Assembly (NCBI GenBank): GCA_914767715.1
Contig: OU612066.1
Location: forward strand, 4,469,001-4,533,000
Reading direction: 5' to 3'
Length of the DNA: 64,000 bases
From: Membranipora membranacea
Taxonomy: Eukaryota > Bryozoa > Gymnolaemata > Cheilostomatida > Membraniporidae
Shown here: positions 26,843 through 38,540 of the stretch, piece by piece
How positions within the stretch are numbered: the stretch's first letter is position 1
Layout of the letters: each line of letters begins with the position of its first letter
Position numbers and translations under genes: made by a program
The notes under the pieces: generated by a model
What the model saw: only the letters and a program-made list of their open reading frames with translations
What the model was told of the DNA's origin: nothing
The model's database searches: none

Positions 26843-27947
26843 ATGATGGGAACGTTGACCCAAGTGTTGTTTTGCTGTGCTGTTTTTGTAGCTGCAATCT
26901 ATGAGGGTGAGTTGTAACTGATATTTATTTGTAACTGACCTCTTGATGACCTTCCAATCCTACACAAACTATTATCATCTCACTATATGAGTCATAAGTC
27001 TGCCACAAGGAATGTAACTTTTTGTGGAAATTAGACTTGTACTATTTTCGTGCTATATTACAATGATTCGAAAGGCTGGTTATTGTCGCCTGTGTAATTG
27101 TGCGGCATGGAATATTATATACACTCACTCGCTAAAGATATTCCTACAAACTGTGGAGATTTTACCAATGTGTGATTTCATATTATAATTATGAGTGTTG
27201 CATTTCTTTGCAGTTGCCTCCAATACTCCCCAGACCAGCTTTAACTATACGGATGACCTTGTGATTGCTGAAAAGATACCTGGCCTGACTTCAATGGAAA
27301 AGAGAACAAATGTTGAATCACCCACCACTGCCAGAAGTTCTCCCTTACTGTCGAGAGCCAACCCAGCCATCAAGCAAACTGTGAACAATTTAGATCAGAA
27401 AGTAGGACCATCATCACCTAAAGCCAGAACAGCTTCACAGTGGAGATTGAATATGCGAAATATTTCTGCTACTTTAGAAAGACATAGAAGGGAAGCACCT
27501 TCTGCTGGAATACATACCACCTACCAACAACAGCCACCTGTTCTGAAGGTTTTTGATGGAGGAGCTATCGCGTTTGAGTCAGGTGCTGGTGGTACGGCGG
27601 GCGGTGTTGGTCGCAGTGGTATTGGCTCATCATCGCGAACTACCAGTTATGGTCATAGTGGATTCGGCCCATCGCCTCATACAGCCGGAGTTGGTCGCAG
27701 TGGTTTCGGCCCATCACCTCATATAGCCGGAGTTGGTCGCAGTGGTTTCGGCCCATCACCTCATACAGCCGGAGTTGGCCGCAGTGGTTTCGGCCCATCA
27801 CCTCATACAGCCGGAGTTGGCCGCAGTGGTATTGGATCATCATCGCCAACTATCAGTTATGGTCAAAGTGGTATTGGCCAATCACCTCACACAGCATGGT
27901 ATGGAATGGGTGTAAGTGGTATAGCAAGAGGTGGATACCACCGATAG
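26843..27947 (+). CDS. Secreted Gly/Ser-rich repeat protein, possible multi-copy amidated peptide precursor
   Basis: Not a family I recognise. Exon 1 (26843-26906) begins with ATGATG and encodes a clear signal peptide (MMGTLTQVLFCCAVFVAAIY). Exon 2 (27214-27947) joins in phase 1, giving 265 residues. A low-complexity pro-region (about residues 25-110) ends at a furin-like RHRR followed by EAPSAG. The C-terminal half holds tandem copies of SGFGPSPHTAGVGR, flanked by variants GRSGIGSSS and SYGQSGIGQSPHTA, and ends ARGGYHR. Each unit ends Gly-Arg, the usual signal for single-basic cleavage and C-terminal amidation, so four to five near-identical peptides could be released. Equally it could be a structural extracellular-matrix, silk or adhesive protein. 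There are no cysteines in the mature part. The gene lies 0.55 kb after TM7SF3 on the same strand. Confidence 0.7.
27648..27830 (+). repeat. In-frame 42-bp tandem repeat within the secreted protein gene
   Basis: Units start with GTTGGTCGCAGTGG or its GGCC variant at 27690, 27732, 27774 and 27816, an exact 42-base spacing. A diverged unit precedes them at 27648. The units are almost identical, differing at a few single bases, which implies recent expansion or gene conversion. Confidence 0.9.
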
Positions 27948-28545
27948 GCAATCTAAAGATAACAGCACATTCAATACGGCCGTTTCTAACTATTTTATGT
28001 TTTGAGATATGTCATTATCCATAACGAGCGTCGATTTCCACTTTATGAACAAAAAAAGAGTTATCTTTTTCAAAATAACTTCTTCCTGTACTAGTCATTA
28101 ACCGATAGCATTACCTCTCAATCATTAGATGGCGAGGGGGCACAATAACCATCGGGAGAACATTCATCATGTTGGGGGGGGGGGGGCACAATTGAGAGAA
28201 GAGACAATAACTAGGACCTTTTTTTATAATACAATAACTATTCTTTTTTTATTCTGTTGTTCAGCGACTAATGTAATACAAAAGCGGACCATATTACGTT
28301 TCCGCTCAAAAGAAAAATTTACCGTATTTGAAAAAACTGATAATTGATCGACATAAACTCAAATACCAAATCATCACATAGTATGAACACTCTTCACCTA
28401 TTATCATTTATTTTGCTTTTGTCTTAGGCACTTAAAGTCTATATATATATATGTATAACCATAGATTTTAAAAGTATATGTATGATCAAAGTGTTGAACA
28501 ATGAAATAAACAATGATCTTTACAACAAAGTCTCAATTAAAAAAT

Positions 28546-31500
28546 TTAAGAATCTTGGTCTGCAGTGTTTTCATTTTGATGGCTGACTGTGACAGATTTA
28601 ATCTTGGCATGTATATGCTCGAATGCTGTGATTGGTGGATATTTACCTGACCCATCTAAAGTTTCTAACACTGTATCATCATCAGGCGAACAGAAGAATG
28701 TAATGGACATTCTCTCCTTGTGCCTGTACTTTTCATCTGTAGGGACGAGAACACGGTGCTTCTGTAGAATAATAAAATATAACACAGTTAAGCTTCCTGT
28801 CCAATGTTCCTTGGAGGAATGCGATTTCATGATCTTATGTCTCATCATTTCAAATTTTGATAATATACATACATTCGATATCAGTTTATCCCCGCTCCAG
28901 ATCTGTAGAATATCTCCAATATTGATGAAGAGACCATCCTCTACACATGGTACATCTTCATATACTCCAGTTACTTGATTTAACACCTGAATTAAAACAT
29001 TTAAAAATTTAATCTTTCTTTAAAAATGGCTCACTCATACTTGTTCGTTTTTGGCGAAGCCTCTTGTCAACCCCTTGAGACTCTCCTTCTTGTACCACCT
29101 ATATCAAGCTCACCCCTCAGCCTTTGGTCAATTCAGATTACACTGCATGCCAGCATTCTTCTTCTCCCAATTTTCAATGGCTGATCAATATTATATATTA
29201 ATGTTCATGATTCCTGAGTTAAGATAAAAAGAGGTCATGATGAACTTCATGTTTTGCACCTGTAATCCTGGAGTGTCAGTAAACAGCAGAGTGATGGAAC
29301 CAAAGTCAGCATGTTCACCTATCCTCATCTGTCCTTCCTTTACTTCTTCTGTAAACCATAATACAAACTAATTAAAGAGAGTGACTCCCAACCTCCTAAC
29401 AAGAGTTCTGGGTTAGGACCTGTTGCAATGTCATCTGGTAAGACGTTGGAGAGAGTGGATATGAATGCTTCAAACGCAAGGAAACATGGACATAAAATTT
29501 TGACATGCTTGAAGTTGGTTGAATTCGGTGAGGCTTGTATGAAAAATGAAAGAACTGCTGTTGAAATATCTTTTTTGAAACCTAAATTCATTTTATTTAA
29601 CAACACCTGATGTGCCAGAAAAGCTGGTAGTAGCATTTCATTATCAACCACTTTACCTACCCGATACGATATGGCATGTATGTGACACTAACTTTATGCG
29701 ATTTCATTAGAGTGTTAGGATCTTACTAGCATCTATTGGAGGGTAGTAGTTCACTCTTAACAATCCACCGCCGCGATCGCTGAATCTATGTGCATTTGAG
29801 ATGGTATGTGGATTCTGCATTTAATACAAATAAATAAAATAATTTGGATGGTATATATGGAACATAAAACTTAAAGAATTGTTTGTCAAAGACAATGTAT
29901 ACTTATCATTATTTGTTTAATTAACGAGCTTAAAGATTATAAGGAAAAATTTTGAACTTGCCGATTGTTGCCTTCTCGCTCTCTATCTTCAGCAGTGTAA
30001 TGGTTCAATATTATGTGTAGCTGTTTTTAGCTTTGAAAAGCATGAATGGAAGGAATTATAGTTAGTCATAGTCTATTCATCTGTTTTGTAGCAGTTGATT
30101 GATGGATTTGATCTTGACCTTGTGGTAATACTGTTCAGTTCCATGAGTCATACCTGCACTTGCAACGGTGTTCTGCAAATGGCGTGTAACTTTTTTTAAA
30201 GAGGACAAATCAGAGGGCCTAGGTCAGTTTAATTAAACCAATGTAATTCTGTTTCATGCAGAGGGCAGGATTTTCTTCTGCGTTCTGGCAAAACACATCT
30301 TCAAATTTTCTTATGAACAATGGATTTATTTATCCACCAGTTCAGAAGGTAATCTCCCCAGGATTCCATGGATGTCTCGAGAATGTAGGCATGATATGCA
30401 ATCTCTCACCTCAAGTTTCAAACCCAAGCCGATGAGATAGGTAACTCGCTTTGCGATTTGTTTGAAGCTGTCCCATAATCTCCAGCATTGATCTCCCATC
30501 AACAGCTCAAGGGGGGAGTCATGGGATGATGATTTGTACTAAAATTTATATACAGAGAGAACACAGATGATCCCATGAGTAATAATGGCCCTAGGAGACA
30601 CAGTTTTATAGTGATCAAGGTTAAGGGGTAGGACAGCTGCCAATTTTATTATATTACGTTATCATCCATACATAGTATGACAAAATATATGTATGCGGCA
30701 CAATGGGTGAGGCATGGGTCTTTCAATCGAGAGATCCAGTGTTCGATTCCCGGTGTGTCACGATGGTGTCAGGAAGAGCATCCGACCTCAAATGCTCCTG
30801 TGCCCCATCAGGATCGAGTCCGTAGACCCGTATTGATACGAAGACAATGTTTGTATTATCCATTGTTATTTGATTTGTTTCTAACAAAAATATCCAATAA
30901 AAATTAAGGTGATTGTAGCCTGATATGTTATTCACTCATTCCAAAGTTTTAGAGGGGATCTGTACCATCACTCCCCTAATATTTGGTATCATATATCATA
31001 TATCTGGTATCACAGTAATTTAAGAAAACACTGCTTGTGGCGTCATGAGCTGGGACCATACCTGTTTTCATGAAGCATCAGCTTCGAGCATCAACATATC
31101 TGCCTGTGGTAGGTGTAGAGTTTTGTCCAATGGCTCAAATGAGAGCCTAGAACCTCATGAAAAACATACAGTGAGTTAGAACTTCATTGGGCTTGGCCTT
31201 TAATACACGCAATTTTAGTTAGACAATTCAACTTACATGTTCTTTGGCTCGCAATGGCATATTGGCACCTTCCCGATAGTCATATGGCCCGTCCTTCACA
31301 GTCCTATTGACAAACAACGATAATATAAGGGTGTTATCGGTATTACCTTACACTTATAGTCATCTAGCACAATTTCAATGAAAATGAAATTTGTAATAAA
31401 TAACATATAAAAAGCGAAATACCTGATAACCTCATAAAAATTATAGCAAATCACTACGCTGTTTTTGGGAGGACCACATTTGTACATTTGGCTTCACAAA

Positions 31501-32660
31501 TTACCCTTTGGAAAGATAAACACTGTTGTATTGTTATGTACAATTCTTTGTCAGCATTTAATCAAAATGACAGGAAAATCCCAATTCAAATATGAGTATT
31601 TTTTAATGGTCATTGAGGGGGTAGTGGAATTATTAGGCTGTTTGCCTGACTTGCCTGAGTGTTCCAATTGGAAACCATCCACCAACGAATGGATCCGTTT
31701 GCCGATAATCCATCTTTATTCCTGTGGGAAGGTGAAAGAACCGAGTTGCTTCATCCCTGTATTCTTTTACCTGCGAATAAAAGAATGTGTAACATCATTT
31801 TAATTTTTTTACACAATAATGATGAATTGACCCACATTTTATTTGGCCACTTTTGGAGCATTGTTAGGAAAGAGTTTACGCTCCTGAGTTCTCCTCCATA
31901 GCATAAATGAACAAATGTCGCAGTCCAAACCTCCAGGAAACTTCGTACTCATCTACATCTTGATTGAGTGCGAGAACCGGGCAATTTGATAGAAAACTAT
32001 GAATATATGGAGGTATGTAACAAAATTTGACTGCTAAGTCAGTATGATACACTTGTGTTTTGTTACTTAATTCAATCAAAATGCATCAACTCCTTATCGC
32101 ATTTTCTTGTGGAAATTTTGTCTTAAATTAGTGAAATTCCGATTATGGACCCTGATAAGTGGGGCTGCTCAGGATTTGAAAACAAGTAAAATTTTATATG
32201 TCAGTTTCATTATAGGCCACAGAATGTTTTAGTAGTGATTGGATGACAGCGGGTGGTTAGTGATCACCTTGTGGTCAGGGATATTCAATGGCAGACCGGT
32301 TCCTGCCATTTACTGAACCAAGAATAATACCGATCCACTAATCATGTATTAGGATATCAGGTCAATGGTCAATCGGTCAATGGTGATGTTTAGCAAGCCA
32401 ACAGTTTGTGAGCAACTTACAGAAAAGCTATTTGAGAACATAAATTAAAGCAAGATTATATTTAACTGCTGTCGGAATTAAAGGTACCAATTTCATTAAC
32501 TGTATATATTATGATTAAGGACAACTCTACATACCTGAGGAATGATACCAGTCCCAGTGAGACAAGCAAATCCAACAGTACTCAGAGCTTTATACAACTC
32601 CTCAGCCGCTTCATCTTCAGGCTTGTTATAGTCTATTACCGGTAAAAAGTTATCCTTCAT
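28546..32660 (-). CDS. 2-oxoglutarate/Fe(II)-dependent oxygenase (isopenicillin N synthase-like), one exon not found
   Basis: Non-haem iron oxygenase of the DIOX_N/2OG-FeII fold; substrate unknown. Exons: 32535-32660 (ATG at 32660), 31655-31770, 31237-31303, 29727-29814, 29260-29348, 28873-28986, 28546-28761, giving 271 residues in frame. The N-terminal part has NFLPVIDYNKPEDEAAEELY and DYREGANM. The core has LLRVNYYPPID, the iron-binding HxD in GEHADFGSITLLF, INIGDILQIWSGD, the distal iron ligand His in KHRVLVP and the 2OG-binding Arg-x-Ser in RMSITFF. All catalytic residues are present. The family usually has 300-350 residues and lacks nothing between DYREGANM and the YYPP strand; about 50 residues are missing here, so an exon in 29815-31236 has escaped me or is lost. 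The 31655 donor is GC (GCAAGT). An AATAAA on the minus strand lies at 28407-28412. Confidence 0.88.
30695..30850 (+). mobile_element. tRNA-derived SINE in oxygenase intron
   Basis: The head carries a pol III A-box-like TGGGTGAGGCATGG and a B box GTTCGATTCCCGG about 40 bases apart. The body GTCAGGAAGAGCATCC resembles a conserved segment seen in several animal tRNA-SINEs and LINE tails. It does not fold into a complete cloverleaf and sits inside the 31236-29815 intron, so it is a SINE and not a tRNA gene. Ends and target duplication were not resolved. Confidence 0.6.
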
Positions 32661-33850
32661 CTTTTATTCCCTCCTAAATATTAAATACACCCGAAATGAT
32701 CTAAAGATTATCAGTTAGAAATAAGACCAATAGAAGTTGCCAAAACTACCCACCAAATCATCCAAAAAAGAGATGTGGATCACATGATCAGACCAGGGAG
32801 AATTCTCCCTGATCAGACAAGCAGGTAAGAGCTATGAAGTCTAACAAGTTTGAGCTTTCATGCTACGAAGCTTTAAGTTAAAAGTCTCATTGGAGTAATA
32901 TTGAACAATGGATGCGTTTTGACAAGTTTCAGTCGTATATCCCATTATGTAAACATCTCTCTCCTATACTCTAAATAATCTAAATAAATACAAATTCTAA
33001 TCAAAATAACCAAATGTGTGAGCCTCACAGTTGCTGTTGTACAATCATTGGCCATCATTGGTATTTCTGTCGGTGAACGCCTGACTGAAACAGTTGCAGG
33101 AGTATTTGTATAACGCACATCAACGTAGACCCTCTGAGTAAGAGTCAACTGCAGATATTTCAGAGGAAGAGAGTGAGAGAGAAAGGGGTGATAATGAGTC
33201 ACAACACCCAATCACTCACCTGGAAGTCAGCAGCACACAAACACGAAGTGGTTGGTGCAAACAACACAATATGATTATGTCCAACTGGGAGTTAGCACCC
33301 AGTGCGAGCCTAATAAGCAGTGAAACACTGGCCAAAGTGCTAACTAAATTAGATTTAATTTTTAGAGTATACGAACAGAGACTATAGTCATGCTATAGTC
33401 TCTGATACGAATTTAATACTGTTACCATGATTGATGACCTGTCAGATTAAATCAGTCTTGCCTGATATTTCTTTTCATTCTAGATTTGAAACCCTTTGCA
33501 TTTGTATCCATCTGTCAAGAGATAATTGTGACCACCACATGTATGTCTCGATGGATATGAGTTAAAGTACAAAGAACTCCCTCTAGAGTTAATTGACCAG
33601 ATCAAGCTCAAAAGTTCACCACATCAATGCCAAGTATATTGGGGTAAATGATGCCACTGAAATTGAAATGAAATGATGCAATTGAAATCAAGGCAGTCCT
33701 AGCCATATATCTTGCCTATATCAGTTGTGACGCAATGATTTGTGGCAGGTCTGCAGTGGGCTCTCATCAACAATGATAAAACTGTGCTTTCATATGGTAA
33801 TAATTGTACAATAATATTTAAACTCATAAAATATCCATTATCCAAGAAAT

Positions 33851-33935
33851 GTCACCCATTCAAGTACTGACTGGGCCTGACGTTGCTTAGCTTCAGTGAT
33901 CGGACGAGAACTGGCGTTGTGATACGGCCGTAGAC
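33851..33935 (-). pseudogene. Truncated 5S rRNA copy (A)
   Basis: Minus strand starts GTCTACGGCC, continues with TTCTCGTCCGATCACTGAAG, CTAAGCAACGTC and CAGTACTTGAATGGGTGAC, then stops matching. It lacks the last 30 or so bases and has a deletion of about 6 bases in the 5' third. It is followed upstream by a spacer shared with copy B. Confidence 0.75.
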
Positions 33936-34850
33936 AATTACTGACATTAAAATTAGCCATTTTAGGGTTGAATTCGGAAATTCCAAAACAAGGGCAGCAA
34001 CTCTTTTTTTCAAGTGTCAATCTTCTGTTTGATGGCTCTTTAAATCATTTTCATCTCTCTGCAAATGAATTGGTGACCATGAGCTCGATTTTTGTAGCGT
34101 ATGACTTGCCAAATGGCAACAATCGGCTGAACACAACATTACCTTCAGCTTCATTGTTTAGTGTTCTGTCCGACTACGCGCCACACTCACAGCGCAAAAC
34201 TCAACTAGCCAGGAAGGAGGCAGCGAGTAGTAGCATGTGCAGATAAGTTTCTTTATAGATTAATTATGGCAGCATCAATGTTTATCTAAGCAGTTTACTG
34301 GACTATAGTTATGGGGGGGGGGGGGTACTTTGAGGAAGGCGCTATGCCCATTATAATTCTCTTCAAGCAGCTTTTGTGATGGTAGAGCGACACTTAAAAA
34401 CAGGAATTGAATAATTACCAAAAGTCTACAGCACCCAGTATTCCCAGGCGTTCACCCATCCAAGTATTACCTGGGCTCGATGTTCCTTAGCTTCAGTGAT
34501 CGGACGAGAACTGGCGTTTTCAACATTGTGGCTGTAGACGATTACTGACATTAATATTAGCTATTTTATGCTTGAGTTCGGAAATTCCAAAACAAGGGTA
34601 TGCGACTCATTTTTCCAAGACTGTCAAGCTTCTATTTGATTGCTCTTTAAATCATTTTCATCTCTCTGCAAATAAATCGGTGACCATTAACTCGATTTTT
34701 GTAGCGTATTATTGGCAAAATGGCAACAATCAGCTGAACACGACATCACCCTCAGCTTCATTGTTTAGCATTCTGTCGGACAACACTCCACACTCACAGT
34801 GTAAAGCTCAACTGGACAGGAAGGAGGCAGCGAGTAGTAGTATGTAAAGG
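33936..34850 (-). repeat. Duplicated 5S upstream spacer, two copies of about 310 bp
   Basis: 33936-34246 and 34540-34850 are homologous along their length and each ends immediately upstream of a 5S copy (minus orientation). They share TCATTTTCATCTCTCTGCAA, CTCGATTTTTGTAGCGTA and GAAGGAGGCAGCGAGTAGTA. The 165-bp piece 34250-34415 between units is unrelated and contains a 13-base G run. Confidence 0.8.
34421..34539 (-). rRNA. Near-full-length 5S rRNA-like gene (B)
   Basis: About 119 bases, starting GTCTACAGCC and ending GGTGCTGTAGACTTTT, with the pol III T-run terminator. Internal promoter elements are recognisable: an A box GAAGCTAAGGAAC, with G in place of the C that copy A has, and a C box TGGATGGGTGAACGCCTGGG. 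Several differences from copy A and from general 5S consensus suggest decay, so it may be a pseudogene. No other rRNA genes are nearby. Confidence 0.6.
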
Positions 34851-34861
34851 TAAGCTCACCA

Positions 34862-34910
34862 AAAGTCTACAGCATCCAGTATTCCCAGGCGGTCACCCAT
34901 CCAAGTACTC
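34862..34910 (-). pseudogene. 3'-half 5S rRNA fragment (C)
   Basis: Minus strand GAGTACTTGGATGGGTGACC through to GCTGTAGACTTTT matches the 3' 49 bases of 5S, including the T-run. It lies directly after the spacer of copy B. The 5' half is absent. Confidence 0.75.
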
Positions 34911-36229
34911 AGCTCTCTTATTTTCAAATGTCTCATCTTTATTTTGCTTCAAACATTTAATTTCCAATTTTTTCATTCCTTTTTATCTTGTTCCCTATAG
35001 TTTTGATATCAAATCTAATTTAATAGAAAATATATATATGCACATGAACATAGTTAATCTCAATATCTTATATTCATTTTATTTTTGAGCAGAGGTTCAA
35101 CAAACTGACCTATTTACAGGAGCTTCATCATCGGTTCAGACTCTTTGAGTCATAATGATGCTAGGAGACAAACCTTTTACTGCATCTTTGAGTTGTCCCC
35201 TTGTATCAGGAGGAATAAAACTCCTTGAGGTTTTGTATGTTAGCTTTATCAATCTAATATAATGATACATAATTCTACATTATTTTTCTTTCTTTTTTTA
35301 GTGTGTGAAAGCTACACATTAATACTTGAAGGCCCCATTTGCGCTAACATGTTTCACCTTCCCTGCTCCACATAGGGTTCATTGCTTATTTTGTAACCAA
35401 TGAAACGCAATAATAAATCTTTAACATAACTAAATTTGATCAAAAATGCAAGCTTTTGCTGGAAAAAGCAATAATTCAAGTTGTCTTCTTTTTGTCAAAG
35501 TAAAGACAATCCTTAAACTTTCTTATATCAGAATCTTCTTAATTGACAACTGTCATATTCCTATGCTTTCACAGTTTCAGTCAGTTGTATGCAGCTTGCT
35601 AGTGCACTGATCTTTCTGAATTTGGGTCACAGCCTGTGAACACTGGATTTTAATCCTCTCTCTCAGGAATTACTACCGAAGATTGATTACACTATGCCAA
35701 GGGTAAGATTACCTTAGCTCATACTCTGCAGTAGTGTATGTTAGGATAATAGATTTGTGATAAATCCTTGTTCAGATGTAAATAAGCTTGTCATAATGAT
35801 TTTGGCTGCTAGGGTAGCCCCAAAAAACATTTTGATATGTAGTTCTTTAAAAGCAAACAGGACATGATGGTTCAAGCATTGCACTAAACCTTGTTAGTCT
35901 GGACTATGATGTGAACACAGTGAATACACATGTGAAAAACTGTCAAAACAGTGTCTGGGAGGACACTTAAGATGCACTACTTGCATCTTAAAAATAACTA
36001 TACTCAAAGCTCCCGCCGCGCTGATATAATATATGATGGAATTACGAGTAGCGACGCACTGCCTATATCACTTATCTTATTGATATTACTGATATATTTC
36101 ACATATCATATCCTGCTTAAATCACTATCTTACTGATATTGGTTACTCATGATAGCATATCCCTGTATGCATAAATCTATTAGTATCTACGGTGTCCTCC
36201 CCCCCCCCCCTCTCGAAAGAGAGATGCTA

Positions 36230-36680
36230 GAGTTCTACCAGCCAAAATGGTTGGAAATTAGGCTCAAAAAAACCTGAGAACCGGCAAAGGAATTGGCGGA
36301 AAAGGCTCGGCGTCCAGTCAGGCTCCTGTGCTAGCTAATGGTGTGGCATCAGGAAAAGACCTGTGTAAAAGCAAAGGAATTGACGGAAACACGCTTTGCC
36401 GGGCACTAAGACCTGAGAACTAGCAAAGGAATTGGCGGAAACAGCTTAGCGGTCAGGCACCTGTGTACCAGCAGGCTGGTGGGCAGGCAGTGCATCATTT
36501 ATGGGGTGCCTTGGTGTGCTAGCCATAAACAAATCTGCAGTCCATCCTGTCCAAGAAAATTCAAGGACGCTGCGTCAAGGCTGGGAACCTGGAAACGCTG
36601 GTAGGGGTTGGCGACCCTAGAAAAAGTGTGCCGTGGGCTTGCAATCCATTTCTGGAGTGGTAAAATACCACTAAACTATA
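36230..36680. repeat. Unclassified repeat with three GCAAAGGAATTGGCGGAAA motifs
   Basis: GCAAAGGAATTGGCGGAAA or a one-base variant occurs near 36283, 36373 and 36420, mixed with AGACCTGAGAAC and CAGGCACCTGTG. The GC content is clearly higher than the surroundings. It could be untranslated sequence of a retroelement, but no protein motif supports a class. Confidence 0.4.
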
Positions 36681-37206
36681 TCTGAATCTTAGCGCGGTAG
36701 TATTCGTTCACCAGAACTGTAGGGGTACTATGTTCCCCAATCCTTTTTATAATACAACTTATGTTTTCATTACCAATCAACTCTGAACTGTATATCTTTA
36801 TGATTCTAACATATAAAACATTCAATCTCACATCATTTGTATTGTTGTTATATAATTAGGGAGAATAAAAAGACTATATTTTTTCTTTTTTATAATGTAA
36901 CATATTATAGGGGAAAAAAATATGGGGCGCTTCACGCATTTGTAACCGAAAGTGACGATCAACGCCACTGTATATGTTGTTTGGCAGACAGGGTACTTGC
37001 CATAGTATTAGATGTTGTCAAATCTGGTGCAGAATTGACGAACAAATGAACACCATCACCAGGAAATTGTTAGCATTTCCACAATGGACGACATAGGTTA
37101 GTGATAGGGAGGTGGGAGGGAAATTGACAGACTTATTTTCTTTCAAGACCGGCGTGGTGACCGGATGTAGATTGAAAGAAAGAATATGTGAGTAGCTGTG
37201 AACAGT

Positions 37207-37284
37207 AGTTCTAAGAAAGCCTATCATTGGCTGAGAACAATAGTTCTAAGAAAGCCTATCATTGGCTGAGAACAGTAGTTCTAA
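37207..37284. repeat. 35-bp tandem repeat, 2.2 copies
   Basis: GTTCTAAGAAAGCCTATCAT plus TGGCTGAGAACA recurs at 37207 and 37242, with a partial third copy at 37277. It sits between the A2 and B2 repeats of the retroelement, where adjacency would be expected. Confidence 0.85.
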
Positions 37285-37681
37285 GTTTTCCTTACCAATA
37301 AGTTGTCCTTAGTTGGTTGAGGGAGGGCAACTTTTTATTCAGTTGACCTGAATTATTTGTCATGTCTTGGGACTGATTGCCAAGACAAGGGAAGGTGTTA
37401 TAAGGGCAGAAAAAAATCTTTTTTGTACCAAAAACTTTATTTTTTCTTTCTTATAATGTAACATATTATAGGGGAAAAAAATATGGGGCGCTTCACGCAT
37501 TTGTAACCGAAAGTGACGATCAACGCCACTGTATATGTTGTTTGGCAGACAGGGTACTTGCCATAGTATTAGATGTTGTTAAATCTGGTGCAGAATTGAC
37601 GAACAAATGAACACCAAACCAATTGTATTGAGCGAGGCACACCTAGCAAGCTCAGAACAATTGTTTCGCCAAAACTGCACC

Positions 37682-38540
37682 TTAGTTTATCAAGATATAT
37701 TTCTTGAAGGCATCGGATGACCACCTGCCAAAAGATCTTATTCTTGAGTCAGACCAGCCCTGAATGCTAGCCCAGGTAGCGCCACCTCGGCTCAGTGAGT
37801 GAGGAGTGACCCAACCCTCTATTTTTGAATCCTTTAGGACATCACTGAACTCTTTTCTGAACTCTGCTGTTGTGACTTCAAAACAAAGGGCTGCTTCTGG
37901 AGGGTTTCAAGTGTTTTAAATACCTCTTAACGAGGCGAAATGGGCATGTCTTTCCCCCTACTGCTTTAATCATAATGCTTGCTGACTCTGCAGAATTTTT
38001 GAAAAAATTAATGTGCACTTCCATGGAACCCTTGCTAAAACACACATCGCCAACAGACATATGATGCCCTGCTGAGGATATACAATACTCGCTAGGGCGT
38101 AAGAATCCATAAAAAGCACAAGATACCATGGCAGAAAAACGCCTCCCATCTATACTCCACAAGACCTGCTCTGCCTTAGTGATCAGAGTGTGTAGTTTGT
38201 CAAGAGATATCGCCTGTGTTTTCTTTTGAGTTCTACCCTGTGAGTTTTTTATACCCCTCAATATTAACCTTAGTTTATGAGTAGCAAAGGTAACCTCACT
38301 GTTCTTTCTTACGCAAAAGAATTTTACTGCTGACACATGTGACAGGATTGCACTGTGTTTCTTTCCTTCTTGTGCCAGGTTTGTGACCCACAACTCCATT
38401 GACGAAGTAGAGAATTTTTTGAGCTTGTGCTCAGAGCAGAACATTTTGTATTGGTTGTAAAATCGATCGTAAGACTTCTTTGAGCCCTCGGACAAAGACT
38501 TGTCTAAGAAGCCCCTCGCCTAAGCTCTAAGACCTGAAAT
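37682..38540 (-). pseudogene. Tyrosine recombinase of the Ngaro-type element, frameshifted
   Basis: The N-terminal SAM-like part has KKSYDRFYNQYKMFC. Catalytic residues of the family are visible: Arg I in YGFLRPSEY, His-x-x-Arg-like HSLSR (37787-37801), the GRW box and the Tyr in KKYI just before the stop at 37682-37684. A frameshift near 37880-37920 separates the first Arg from the rest. Upstream, GTGAGA (about 38650) and TTTATTTCAG (about 38535) could bound a short intron between RNase H and recombinase. Confidence 0.8.

Noticed and set aside
28589-28978. 129-residue plus-strand open frame
   Set aside because: It is antisense to the last two oxygenase exons, which carry the conserved iron and 2OG ligands.
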